NCBI GenBank assembly: GCA_010015655.1 | Contig: ML976656.1 | Location: 1,802,883-1,866,882 of the forward strand | Origin: Bimuria novae-zelandiae CBS 107.79 | Lineage: Eukaryota; Ascomycota; Dothideomycetes; Pleosporales; Didymosphaeriaceae | DNA length: 64,000 nucleotides | Direction: 5' to 3' | Shown here: one piece after another, positions 24,117-36,412 of the stretch | How the letters are laid out: each line of letters begins with the position of its first letter | Numbering within the stretch: the stretch's first letter is position 1 | The notes under the pieces: generated by a model | What the model was told of the DNA's origin: nothing | Seen by the model: only the letters and a program-made list of their open reading frames with translations | Databases searched by the model: none | Translations under genes and position numbers: made by a program

Positions 24117-27100
24117 CACCCCCTCAGCTTGGAGCCGTTCGAGCCATGGCCAAGGTTATTAGACGAGGGTGAGGTTATTAAGCTAGTCTTAAATCTCCTC
24201 TAAAGGTGCTTTATTAGCTACCTTTTAATTCCTTACCTCTACTAGTCCTAGTTACTTTAGGAAGTTCTGCTACTAATTTACTAAGAGTGCTTTAGTTAAG
24301 CTATTTATAATTATCTCTACGGATTTAGTGTATTCCACTTTTATCCTTCCCCTAGTTACTTCCTGTCAGAGCTAGTGGTTATATATATCGACGTGTCGAA
24401 GCTTTATATACAGCTTTGAGATCTCCTGCGTTATTAGCCAAATAGTTTGCTAGTTGTTACATTAGATTATAATAGTAGGGCTAGGTAGCTTAACTTTTAG
24501 TTCCTTTATTAATCTTAATATAAAGATAGCTTCCTTTACAACTTGCGCTAAAGCAAGGAGCTTAGCTTTTATAGTTAACGTAGTGATAGTGTCTTATTTG
24601 CTTGCACGCTATGTAATAAGGCTATTAAATAGCTTAATAGCGTAGCCTTGCGAGCTCTTACGGTCTAGAGTATTATCCGTAAATAAGGCATTACTTGCTA
24701 CCTATAAGGATTCGCCTCCTCTAAGTTAAAGTGTCTTCTACTTTATTTTGTTGAGGTATAGCAGGGCTCGGTCAGCCGCATAATAATGTTCTAGACTAAG
24801 ATTTAATAAGAATCTCGCTAGCCTTAAGGTTGCGAATATAATATCTAGTCGGGTACTAACAGCTATATATAGGAGTAATCCGATCTTACGTTAGTATTTA
24901 TTAATCTTTATAAGCGAAGCCAGCCCTTCTCTTGGCTTAAGCTCCCCTATGCCTATTAGGGTGTTATGTCGGATTGTTTGGTTATTAACTAGCTGGCTAA
25001 TTTTGTCACAGTATGCGGCCTGGGAGAGTTAAATAAGTTAGTTTTACTAATCTCTAATCACTTTAATTCTTAGGAACTATAGTAGGTCTTCTTTACCTAT
25101 TATTAAGTATTTCTTCCTAAGTTGTTCTACGACTTGCTAAGCTTAGCTAGCTTTGTCTTAGTAGTGCGCAATAATAATGTCGTCTATATAAAAGAAGATA
25201 ATAATACTATCTTTAATTATGCAGCATGGCTTATAGGGCATAGTTTAGAAACTAAACTTAATAAGTGTAGCTGTAAACTCTTTTTACTAAAGAAGTAGTA
25301 AGATTCGCAGTCTATAGAGTGCCTTCTAGACTTTAAGGATAGTACCGGGTTTTTAATATCTAGGCGGCATGCGCATGTAGACTTCTCGATCTAGTAATAC
25401 GTATATAAACGCGTTAGTAACGTCATATTGTATAAGTTCGAGGTCATATTTGGCAGTAATTGCCATAAGTAAGCGAAAGGATCTTCTGGCTAATATTGCT
25501 ACGTAGGTGTCCTGGGAGGTTATATTGCGTTATTAGTCTCCTCTAACTACCAGTCGCGCTTTGCACTTGATAAACTAGTAATATTTATTAAACTTATACA
25601 CATACACCTACATGTAGTCTAGGATTTATTGGCCTATTGCCTTTACTATCTTATACGGTACTTCTATCTAGGATTAGGTAATTCTGTGACTGTTTAGATG
25701 CGATTGCTGCGCTTCCCGGAATAATTCTTCTATCGGATGTTGGTTAAGGTCCGTTTTATAAGTAGGTGGCGGAGGTAACTATAATTAGTAAATCTTAACG
25801 CCCTTCGCTAGTAGTCTTTTTATCTAGGCTTTATTAATCGTATTCTTATTGTATTTTCTAACCCTTCCTACTTTCGTTCCTGCCATGAAAGCTGCTGCCC
25901 AGGGGACTGTCTTAGATAAAGTAATCTTAGGTAGGTTTATATTTTCCCCTGTTATCAGCTGTGCTAGCAGAGCTGCAGGTAGTAGAGTTAAAGGTAGTGT
26001 TAGGTAGTGATCTCTAATCTTCCTTCCTCGATAGTAGCCTGGTGGGTCTACTTCGTCCTCTGTGGGTGATTCGTTTTCTGCGACATCGTCTTCGTAGAAT
26101 AATTCGGTTTCTGGTTGGTGCACCGGTGGTGGTAGCTTAATTATCTTAATATGTATAGCTATCTTGGCCAGCGTATTATGCATAACGTTGTCTATTAGAT
26201 CCTCTATCTTCCCGTTAAAGATTGTATTTTTATTAAATACGATGTCTCGCGTGCTGATGACCTTAGCTAGCGTTAGTATCTATATTTAGTAAATATTTAA
26301 TAACTAGTATCTAATAAGGTATCTAATCCATGCTTTAGGGTCAAGTTGTTATAGTCTTAATTTTCTATGGTAGGTATTATCTGTTATAGCGAATGCTTTG
26401 CATCCGTACGCCTTTAGGTAGGCTAAGTTTAGTTTCTTAATAGACGTAATAATCCTATTAGCTAGTAATACTCGTGTAAAGAATATCTTGTATAGTGTTT
26501 TCTAGTTGTTCGTGTAGTTTGGCGTTTAATTATATAGATACACTCTAGCTCTTATAATTTTAGGCTAGAGTTCCCATAGAAGGTTTGCGTCCAGACGTAT
26601 TACGCGAGATTTTTCTTTATTTACGCCCCCTAAGCGTTTAGCGCTACCATTTTAAGCTTGCGTATCTAGTGCTAAAGGCTTAATAATTATGCCTAGGCTT
26701 TTTAGCCACCGCTCGACTTCGGGTTTGACTATGGTGATCTCATTGTCCATTTTAATAACTTTTGGAGTGATGTCATATTGGTTCTTAAGAAATCTAAAGA
26801 AGATTGTTAATGTCTTAATAATTAATCTTGCCATTTAGTTATCCGTGAAGTAGAAGTCCTATTAAAGACTAGAATATCTATTTGTAACGAGCATCTAGCT
26901 CTTCTCTTTGTTAAACGATAGTGATTTGTAGGTATAGAAATTAATAGAAAGCCTTTCTACGGATCCTTACTTATTAATCCTAGGTGCGCGGCTTATCTGC
27001 CTTCGCATCTTTGCTCTTCCACATAAGTTACACTCTACTATTATAATTCCCTTAACGCGTACCCCCTTAGCTCGCTGCACTAAGTGCTTGATTACGGCGG

Positions 27101-28980
27101 GTCCTGGATAACCGAGCCTTTTATGCTATAGGAGGGCTAATGCTCTTTAAGGTCGTCGTTATATTTAAGAATTATAGGAATGCGTATAGTGCGCTGCATA
27201 GTGCACGGGTTAGTGTTCTAATACTTATTATCTATAAATTTTGGTAAGCTCTCTAATAGTTATTCCATTTAGTCACTTTAGGGCAGTAGGCTCTAATTAG
27301 GTATCCTACTAGAATCCCTTCTGCCTTAGCACTCGGAAGAAGACTAGGTTACATAGCATGTCTGGGCATATTGCTACGTTATGTAGTACTAGTCTTTTAG
27401 CTCCCTATTTGTGTTTTAGGTTTAAGATAATAGTTCCGTATCCCTTTACCTAGATTTAAGTGTCGCCTGCCTATATAAAGTCGCCTTATGTAGGTGGCTA
27501 ATAGTTCTAAATCTAGTTAGGGTCGTTCGTGATGTGGCACGTCGAGCCCAAGTCAAGAATAAAAGAACGCCGAAGAGGATAGTTAAATTAGTCTATAGTA
27601 AAGGTTATAAAATAGGCGGCTTGCACCTTTAAAATCTATCTTCTATTTAGTCACTAATTAGTAATCTCTGGAGTTAGGGTATAGGAATTCTTAAAGGATA
27701 GAGTCTTAGTTCTAGGTCTACTTTAAGCTCTTAGTAGACTTTGAAAATCAGCATCGTGCTCTTATTTCAGAGCAACGTATTTAGCTATTCTTAGGTTTGG
27801 CTCCTACTATTCTAGTGCTTTGTCCGGGTAGAGATAAAAGCATTCCCTAATAGGGTGTCTTATATTGCAGGCTAGACACTTAGCGGTTTTATTAGTGCCT
27901 GCTCTAGCAGGTTTACCACGATTAGCGTCCGCTTTAGCAGAGTTACTACTACCTTATTAAGGGTTTAAAGAGCTTAAAGGTGCACGATTATCATCCTTTA
28001 TAGCTATACGTTAATATTAGGGTCTACCCCGTTTTGTACCCCGAGAGTTTCCTATTTCTATATATTAGGGATCCCCTTGCATGCTCTGGGCAGCTTAGCT
28101 ACTTTTAGCGAGATAAGATAAGTCTTCCGTTGCAAACGCTGCCTTTTAGCTTCTATTTTACGTTATTAGATAATTTAGTATTATATATTCTTAGAAACGT
28201 CCTATCATGTCCTTTCGGTCCATGCCGGGTAGGTCCTTTCTATTTAATTAGAAGGTTGCAGCCTATACTAAAGCTATCTTATTTACTACTAACATAAAGT
28301 CTATAGCTACAGGATTAAATTATATAGTATCGGACACGTTTAGTGTCTTAGCCTCTATTGCGGCATAATTATATTTAGTAAGCTATGTGTCTTAGTTATT
28401 TACTATGCGTAGAGGCTTTAACAAGCTATAGTATCGCTATCGCGCTTGCTCTTATTCGAACTTAGAGGTAACTTCTACTTTTACTTTTAGCTTTATAATC
28501 TATTCTTTAATAGTAGTATCTAGGAGACAGCAAGTGCGTTGTAGATGCGGTGCTACTAATAACTAGATAAATACTACGATCTACTGCAAACTTGCGACTT
28601 TAGTCTTATACTTTGTGTACTGCATCTTGTATTTCTCCATCTAGAGTTTATAGAGGTCTAAATCCTCTTTGTAGCTCTTTAGTCCAGCGGACGAAAGTTT
28701 AGATAATCTTAATAGTAAGACGCTGTCTAGAAGGGTTGCGGCTAGCGTATAGTCTGTTGTCTCGGGTAGCTCAGGCTCAAATGGCTCCGTGAGTGGGGTA
28801 ATCGCTAAATCGGGGTCAACTTGCGCCTATGTATTGTATGCGACGCAGCGGGCTTGTAGTTAGTTAAGCTAGCTATAGTATTTAGTATTATCGCGAAGAA
28901 TAATTGTTCTATTAGTTCGATTTAGGTTTTAGGTTGCCATTTTCGCTCTTATTAAGGTAGTGAGACTCTTAATTATTAAA

Positions 28981-29149
28981 TGTTACGTCTTAATAGATAT
29001 CCTGATAATTCGGGGGGTTGAATTAATATATTAGGTTGTTCTTTCTGTCTACGGGGTTCCCTCGGCAGGTTCTGTGTGTTCTTGGTTAATCCCCGGCCTT
29101 TTTCGGGCTACCCCTGATCCTCCGAACTTGATATGCTTTTTATCTGACA
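28981..29149 (-). repeat. Copia-3 5' LTR
   Basis: 169 bp copy of the LTR. The element interior adjoining it contains, on the minus strand, ATTAAGAGTCTCACTACC after a 7 nt spacer, as in the other Copia elements here. Confidence 0.92.
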
Positions 29150-30220
29150 GCTAAGTAGGCTATTAACAGAGGCTTAAACATCGCAACGTTAAGTAGCTAA
29201 AGCGTATAAGTTAAATAAGGAGGCAGAATAGCAAGCAGGATCTTATTCTAATTATAGTAGTTAATAAAGTCTATAGTAATATGGGAGCTATGGCCGTCTA
29301 GGATTAAAAGTCGATATAATCGTCGAGCCTTCTCTTTTGTACAGCGATTAAACACCTGCTTAAGCCAGGCAAGTCCAATATCGTTGTTTATCCAGCTAGA
29401 GGATAATAAGGTAATAAAGACTTCATGATATCCTGCCTTGATATCCTCTACCCAGCTTGATTGGATGCCCTTGTTGGCAGCCTCATAGATAAGGCTTGGC
29501 GGCAGAGCTGATCCATCAGCGCAGATACATGCCAGGAGCGTGATCCATGCGCGATTGCCATCTTAGAGTAATGCTCTAACCTCCTTCTTCTCCCACATTC
29601 GTCTGCTGAATATTCTCTTTGATCTACTAATAATACTAATCAGGACGCCTTTTTCATCCATATTGTAGATATAACGAGGATCTATGCGATATTAATCTAT
29701 CTTGCTGTGTAGAAGGTTAAAATAGAGGCGATATTTATCTACTAAATTAGCGTTGTGGCGATTGCTATCTATCCCGACGGTCCATTGCGAGATAAGATAA
29801 ATGCTATATTAGTTAATAAAGCGGGTAACCTAGCTCTCGCTGACTGGCTCCTTTGCTATTATTAAGGCAAAGTTCCGTATCATCTCTCTAGTAGGAGGTA
29901 TATGTCTCTCTGTGAGTCTTTTGATATATCGTACAAGCTCCTCCTCTTGCTATGGGGTGAGCTTTTACTAGCTAGAGTTCTTAACTTGTGTAGGGCGCGT
30001 TATTCCTCTATGCCTTTAGATTAATGTAGACCATACAACACCATATTTAACAGCAGTTTTTGTGTACGAGAAAGTTTCGCCTAGCTTTAACAATTTAATA
30101 TTATTAATCGTAGCTTAAATTAGATCTATATTGGTGGAGTTGTCGCGTGTTAAAGTTGAGGGTGTTTTGGTGTTGCCCGCGCATCACGCGAATCCGCGCA
30201 TCACGCGCACGGACACGTTA

Positions 30221-31465
30221 CGGGTTGGCGAAAGCTTGTACCAGTTAAACATGCAAACATCCACCTATTGCCATCAACGTCTCCCACTTGATATCACACT
30301 TGTCAAAAATCAAGTATACTTGCAAAACTGACTTTTTAAGTTAATAAATTTATAAGTCTCTTAAATTAAGTCTCCTTATTTAAATTTAGGAGTATTTTAA
30401 GTCTTAATAAATAGCTTAATTTATAAAATTAATAAATTTAATTAGCTCTAAATACTAGGTTATTAGTAGCTAAATTAGTATTATAATTAGCTATTATTGC
30501 GTTAGCACTAGCTTAAAAGACTTTGAATATCTTACTTAACTATTTTATATCTACCTAACGCGTCTCTATTACTTACTATTTTATACTTTTTATATTATTA
30601 AAGCTATATAGAGCACGTTTAGCGTACTTTTTAGTATTATTAAACCTACTAATAGCCTATCATGCTACCTAAACGTAGAATTTAAGCTACTAGTAACACT
30701 TCTCTCCCCGCTAAACGCGCGTGCGTCCCTACGCTTAAAGCTATTAAGGGCAATAGCCTGCCTCATATTATAGCTAGCTAACCTATTAAGCTTGCTAATA
30801 CGCAAGAAGAGCTACTAGGAATATAAACTACAGTGCTAAAAACTTTATTAAGGAGTTAAAAAGCTTTTAAATAGATTCTAACTTATTAAATAAGTAACTA
30901 TAAACGATCTAGGTACTTAGATAAATACTAAAAGTATTTATTATTATGCTAGCTAGAGTTTTAATAATAATGATAGTAACTTTAATTAATAAGGGGGGTA
31001 AGAATAGTAATAATAGCTTTAATAGTTACTTTAAAAAATTATATTTAAAGTCCTTAACTAGCATTACATAGGTTAATATAAAAAGCCTACGCGCACGCTA
31101 ATAGAAAAAAAAAGCTAAATATTTAAGTATACCTATTACGTTATTTTATAGGGTCTACTATTAATTAAGCGCAATAAGGAAAGAGAACGCAATTATTTTA
31201 TATATAAGTACTTCTATGTAAAGATAATCTCTAATAGTAATATTAAGTTACATACGCTATAACCTTAGTAGTAAAGCACTTTAGGCATAATTATTATAAT
31301 TATAAGCTAATATAAGGGGCTAGGTGCTTAAGGAGCTAAAGGTGCCAGAAGGATACTTATAAATTTAATAGAGAGTTAAAGTTAAGCTTTAAGCATCGAA
31401 CTTATATATCTGAGATTCGCATAACCGAGGGTCAAGGATCCGAGGCAACAATTAGGCGTAGTCCA
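30221..31465. other. Unresolved segment between FotA copies B and C
   Basis: The first 110 bp keep normal composition and CpA. The rest is strongly AT-rich and RIP-like. From 30661 a broken plus-strand reading starts MLPKRRI and continues ATSNTSLPAKRARASLR and IKGNSLPHIIAS with stops at CAG/CAA-like positions, so a RIP-mutated coding element is likely. I cannot assign its type. Confidence 0.35.
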
Positions 31466-32200
31466 TTATATAAAGGACTAATCTACTATAGTACTTTTAA
31501 CGCTATTAAAGATTTAGGATTTTACTACTTTTTTTACGCTTTAAATTTCTTAATAGCGCCTACTTTAGCCTATTATTTTTATAGTAGAGTAGCTTATTTT
31601 AGGTAAATAAGTAGTGGAGTAATTAATAAAGCTTCTTTATATCTGAACTTCTCTAATTTTTTAATTCTAATTATATAAGCCTATTTATCTTCCTTTAATT
31701 ATAATTACTAAGCCTTAATAAAGAGTTATTACCTAACTCTTAATTATAAGTAGACCTATTAAAGATAAGATTTAAATTAAGTAATAATATTTTTATTACT
31801 TAAAAAGAGCTTAAGATAGTTAACTTCTTAATAATGGCTTTTTACGTATTTTAGAATAGGGGGGAAAAGTTACCTTTAGTAATAAAAAATAGGCCTTACC
31901 ATTTATTAAGGTATTATAATAGCTCTACTAAGTAGACTATTAATAGAGGCTTAAATATTATAACGTTAAGTAGCTAAAGCGTTTAAGCTAAATAGAAAAG
32001 TAAAATAGTAAGTACGATCTTATTTTAATTATAATAGTTAATAAAGCCTATAGTAATATAAGATCTATAGCTATTTATAATTAAAAGTTAATATAATTAT
32101 TAAGTCTTCTATTTAATATAGCAATTAAATACTTATTTAATCTAGGCAGGCCTAATATCGTTATTTCTCTAGCTAGAGGGTAATAAAGAATCAAGACTTT

Positions 32201-32469
32201 TGTCGGGAGGACTTGTTGCACTAGTGCTAAAAGGAAATACTTGATAACGAGTTACATTGGGTTGATTGATGCTTGTTTTTTCGTTCTATCTACTGAGGAG
32301 TGAAGTATATCGCGGGGTATGGAAGCTAGTCCCATATGGGGTTCGCTCCATACACATAGTGTTTTGCAACACGATAGAGGCCTTAATAACTATTAATAGA
32401 ATGCTCGCTCCTCTGCATACGTACCTTCCTTGTAACATGTCTAAAGCTGTTAAAGTTGTTAATCCGACA
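32201..32469 (-). repeat. Copia-4 3' LTR
   Basis: 269 bp, TGTCGGGAGG to AATCCGACA on the plus strand. It retains CpA sites. Confidence 0.94.
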
Positions 32470-35400
32470 CTAGAAGTCTTTTCTTTCTCGATATTAAATG
32501 CGCTAGGCAGAGAGTATCGGCCTCTACACCTAGCCCTTAACTTAGACTATTACCTTATTGCTATTAACAAATCGTTCCAGGGCGTGGTTTGGTGATGCCT
32601 TTGTAAAAGCGTCCGCAGGGTTGTCTTCGCTATTAATCTATTAGATTTCTGTAATCTCGCGGCGTTCGTATGACTGGCGCAGTGCCATGATATTAATTAT
32701 AAGGCGCTTTTCCTTAGTTGTCCCAAGCTTTATAAGGCACTTGTATAGGGAGTACGAGTCTATATAAATAATTAAGGGAACTGCGGGCAGACTAAGGCGC
32801 TCTATAATTATCTATAGAGTAGTAGTAATAGTAATGCCTATATTAAACCCGTTAACCATGCCGTAGATCTTAGAGGCTAGTACGCTCTATATAACACGCT
32901 TACACTTTATTAAGCTATAGTGTATTATGTTGCCGCAGATTGTAAAGGTATTATTACCATTTGTAGACTTATTAATAAGCGTAAGTATAAAGCCTAGCTA
33001 CGAGCTAAGGTCCTTGTTATTAGCAAAGGAGCCGTCCACGAATACTATTAGCTTAGCGTTAATAAGGGTGATAGGTATGTAGCGTAGTCTACAGTTAAGA
33101 TTCTCTATCTACTATTTAAGGCGCTTATTAAGCGCCTTAATGTCCTTATTAGAAGGTTGCTGCGCTTAAGCTACTATAGATAAGTTAAAAGACGCTTCTA
33201 GTTAACATGTTAATACGATGTACGCCCCGCGAGCGCGCTGTTTAGTGTACTATTACGCGCGATTAAGAGTATTAATGTCTATAAGCTTAATTTTTCCTCC
33301 TTGTCCCTTCTGCTTAAGGTTTAGGGTTGCTTTATAGTTGTCTATATTGCTGGCATCTATTATAAGTGTGTAGCTATTAAAGTCTAGTTACGCGTCTGGT
33401 ATTAGCACAGTCTTTAGCTTTAATCTAAACTGTGCCTTTTTAAGCATTTTCTCTTCATGCGCTATAAATATGGCTATTCTAAGTATAAAGGTATTATTAG
33501 TCTGTATACTAATTATGCTAAAGTCATTTGCGTTGCTGTTTATTACTAACAAGCATAGGTTATATATTAACGTAGATATATCTAGTTCCTTATAGTAATA
33601 TCTATAGTACGTTGTCCACTAATGGACTCCTGCTTTCGCGATTCTATATAGTAGCTTAATCACATGGAGCAGCGTGCCCTCTAGATATCTAAGTGCTAGC
33701 TTAGTAGGGAGGTGTGCTAGTATTATTCTCTTAAGATTTGTCTACGCCTGTAGATATGCCTACGTTATATCGCGGAGCTTAAGATTTATTCTATGTTATA
33801 CAAGCATAGGTGCTAGGGCTATAATTACACGCTAGCTACAGCGTTAAATAGTTAGAGATTACGTTAAGATAGCCTCCTTACTATAGTCCTAGTATCCTTA
33901 GATAATAAGACAGGATTTTTTATAGAGCTTAGTTATCTTTCCTTTAACTTCTCGCACTAGACGCGACTTAAATATATAAATTCTACTATGCACTTCCTAA
34001 TTATATTATTTAAACTTAAATACTCCACGGTCTACTAAGTTACTAATCTCTTAATTATTAGATGCCTTAAAGGGTGCGCTAGGTGTTATAATAACTCTAT
34101 TATTACGTAGCTTTATAGCAAGCTTAAGGTTGGCCTCTTCCTTCTTAGTAATATAAACGTTTGCCTTCCTCTTATTCCTTAATCCTAGTAGGCGGCCTCT
34201 TTTGCGTGGTTGCTTTACTAGTAGTACTATTATATCTATAGGTAACGCGTGCTGCTGCTACGGCGTATTAGGGTTACTCTAGAGGTGGTCTAGTCTATAG
34301 TACGGCTTGATAACTGTCGACCGAAATGTTATTGGGCCATTAACCATGTCGACAGTGACGTTATAGCCGTCTATAGCAGCGATTTTGTACGGGCTATTCC
34401 ATCTATCCTTTTCTCTCTATACTAAAACCTCGCTTTGTAGCGGGAGCGCAAGCATGTCTGTAGTATTAGGTCCGTTACGAGTGTTTAACGTATTTATAAC
34501 TTAGCGTTTAGTGGTAAGCTTGCGTAGTTCTTTTATTACTTTTTAAATAGCCTTGCTACGCTTAACTATTAATAGTGACAGCGGTGACTCTATAGTCATA
34601 CGTGGGTATGCGCTAAAGACAAGTAAAGTTAAAACTAGACTATTAGGGCCTGCTATGTTATTAACAGCTTTTATAGCTATTTAAAGAATTACTTTATTAG
34701 ATATAGTGCTAGTAAGCTTAGCGTAGAGTATATTCTATGCGCGGTGCAGGGGCGCGTGATACCTCTCTATCTTGCTAACGGACTAATGTGCCTCTATAGG
34801 TACTTGTTTGCATGTAACTCCTATAATCTTTACTTTTGCGCGAAATTCTGCACTTGCGAAGTTCGTGCCTGCGTTATGTGTAAGAATGTCTAGTAGTTCT
34901 TAGTAGGTATTAATCTATAATATTCGTAGTGCCTGCTATATCTCCTTAGCTAAAATAGCGTTAAGAAACTTTGCGCCTTAAAACAAAGTTACTAAATCTA
35001 CTACATATAATATAGGCTTGCTTCTTAAGTATATTATATCTACAAAGATCTCGTAGTTAAAGTAATAGTTATCCTTAAGGGTGAACTTAAAGCGGCGCGG
35101 CGCAGAGCTATTAAGTTAATAATAATAGTAAAACTTTGTAATTTGCTTAAGAGTTCTTTCTTTAAAGTTATTATGACCAGCATCTTTCAAGAGCCTAGCT
35201 AGTCTTATAATAGCTAGGTGTCTAAAATGGTGATAGAGCTATCTTAACTCTATTTTTATAAGAAATGCAGTTGCACGCTCTCTCTTATTAAGATAAAACT
35301 ATAAATATCTCTATTTACGGATTACGGGGATGCGTACATTGCCCTAGACGAGCTTATCTGTAGTGTTGTTAAAGTAGACCTTCAGCCTGTCCATGTCCGC

Positions 35401-36412
35401 AAGGCATAGCAAGAACGGTGTGGGCGCATCTAGCACCTCAAAGTCAATTTTTCCAATCTCTGTCGGAATCTGTGCGGTGCCGATAGACACCGTAACACTG
35501 CCTTTTCCGAATTTGATAGACGTTTTTCCTGCCGTAGATGTGTCTATCGTGACCGTTGGGTCTTCCTGTATGAGTGCGAGGTACTATTCCTTACCGACTG
35601 TAGATACATTGGCGGCGCCTGTATCAGGGAGGATTCCTTGGTACACAGATCGCGTGTATTGGTCCTTAATAAGGAATTGCGACGCTGGTGATAACAGTAC
35701 GTCTTTGCTATATATGTCTTTACTAAAGATATAGTGTATAAACGCTTAATCTACAAGTTATTACTTTTTAAAAAATTAATGTTCCGCGTACGTAGTTGTA
35801 AATTACTAATTATTAATGTTATACTACTAATCGCTGTTATTATTATCGTCCTCGTAGTTCTTACTACTTTTATACTCTGCAAGGTGCATAGAGAAGTCTG
35901 CAGGCAGTAGTGTGCCTGTAAAGTGACATGCGGAGAAGAACTGTGTGCGGGCGGGCAGCTTTACGTTCCTTATTAGTATAGTTAGTTGACTAGTAGCCCT
36001 CTTTCTAGTAGATAAAGCACTTCTTCTTCTAGCGTAACGTTATAAATTTACGTCTACTATTATTACTATTAAAGCGCTAATTGCCTTTATTACCTTAGCC
36101 TCCTTAGAATCCGCCTGCGAATCCACCTTCGCCTCTAAATCCTCTTTAAGTTCTTTTATTCCTATTATTATAGCGGTGGTTAAGGTAGTACTAGTTTATA
36201 GCAATTATCTTACTCCCTATAAGCATTTACCTTATTTGCTAACGTGTAAGGTGCGTTTTAACTATAGACCGTAGGTCTGTAAAGAGTCCTTCGCAGATTA
36301 TAGCTAGCTTAAAGAGTGCTATTTTAAGTTCTAGAACTCCCTAGCACGCGTTAATAATAGTTATACGTAGGGCATCTTCGCCTTTAAAGTTCTTACTAAG
36401 CGCGCGTTAGTA

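Larger units (their letters stand above)
23941..29149 (-). mobile_element. Copia-3: complete but RIP-mutated Copia element nested in FotA copy B
   Basis: Two LTRs (23941-24116 and 28981-29149) with 5 bp target duplication GCTAA (23936-23940 and 29150-29154). On the minus strand gag lies at about 28960-27700, integrase near 26834-26650 (KMDNEITIVKPEVERW), RT with an F/YIDDII-type motif near 25190, and RNase H at about 24800-24180. The polypurine tract is the complement of CCCCCTCAGCTTGG just inside the 3' LTR. The uninterrupted target site is visible in FotA copy C at about 31920-31945, which confirms the insertion exactly. Not functional. Confidence 0.95.
22920..30218 (-). mobile_element. FotA copy B: pogo/Fot1-type transposon, split by Copia-3
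   Basis: Ends ACGTGTCCGTGCGCGTGATG at 22920 and its inverse ending at 30218, with TA duplication at 22918-22919 and 30219-30220. Without Copia-3 and its target copy it is about 2085 bp. The minus-strand transposase reads with scattered stops: YNMDEKG (first Asp), LILDGHSSHIT (second Asp), a degenerate L(Q)PLDVAMFKPL (third Asp), and a Lys/Arg tail QEKRAAREAAKKAKEKE near 23340-23270. These are the DDD landmarks of the pogo group of Tc1/mariner. It is inserted in Copia-2. The right TIR has a 17 bp tandem doublet (30177 and 30194); the left TIR has a single unit. Confidence 0.92.

Noticed and set aside
35393..35734. 113-codon plus-strand open frame
   Set aside because: It is antisense to the Copia-4 protease, which reads DTGAANVST on the minus strand.
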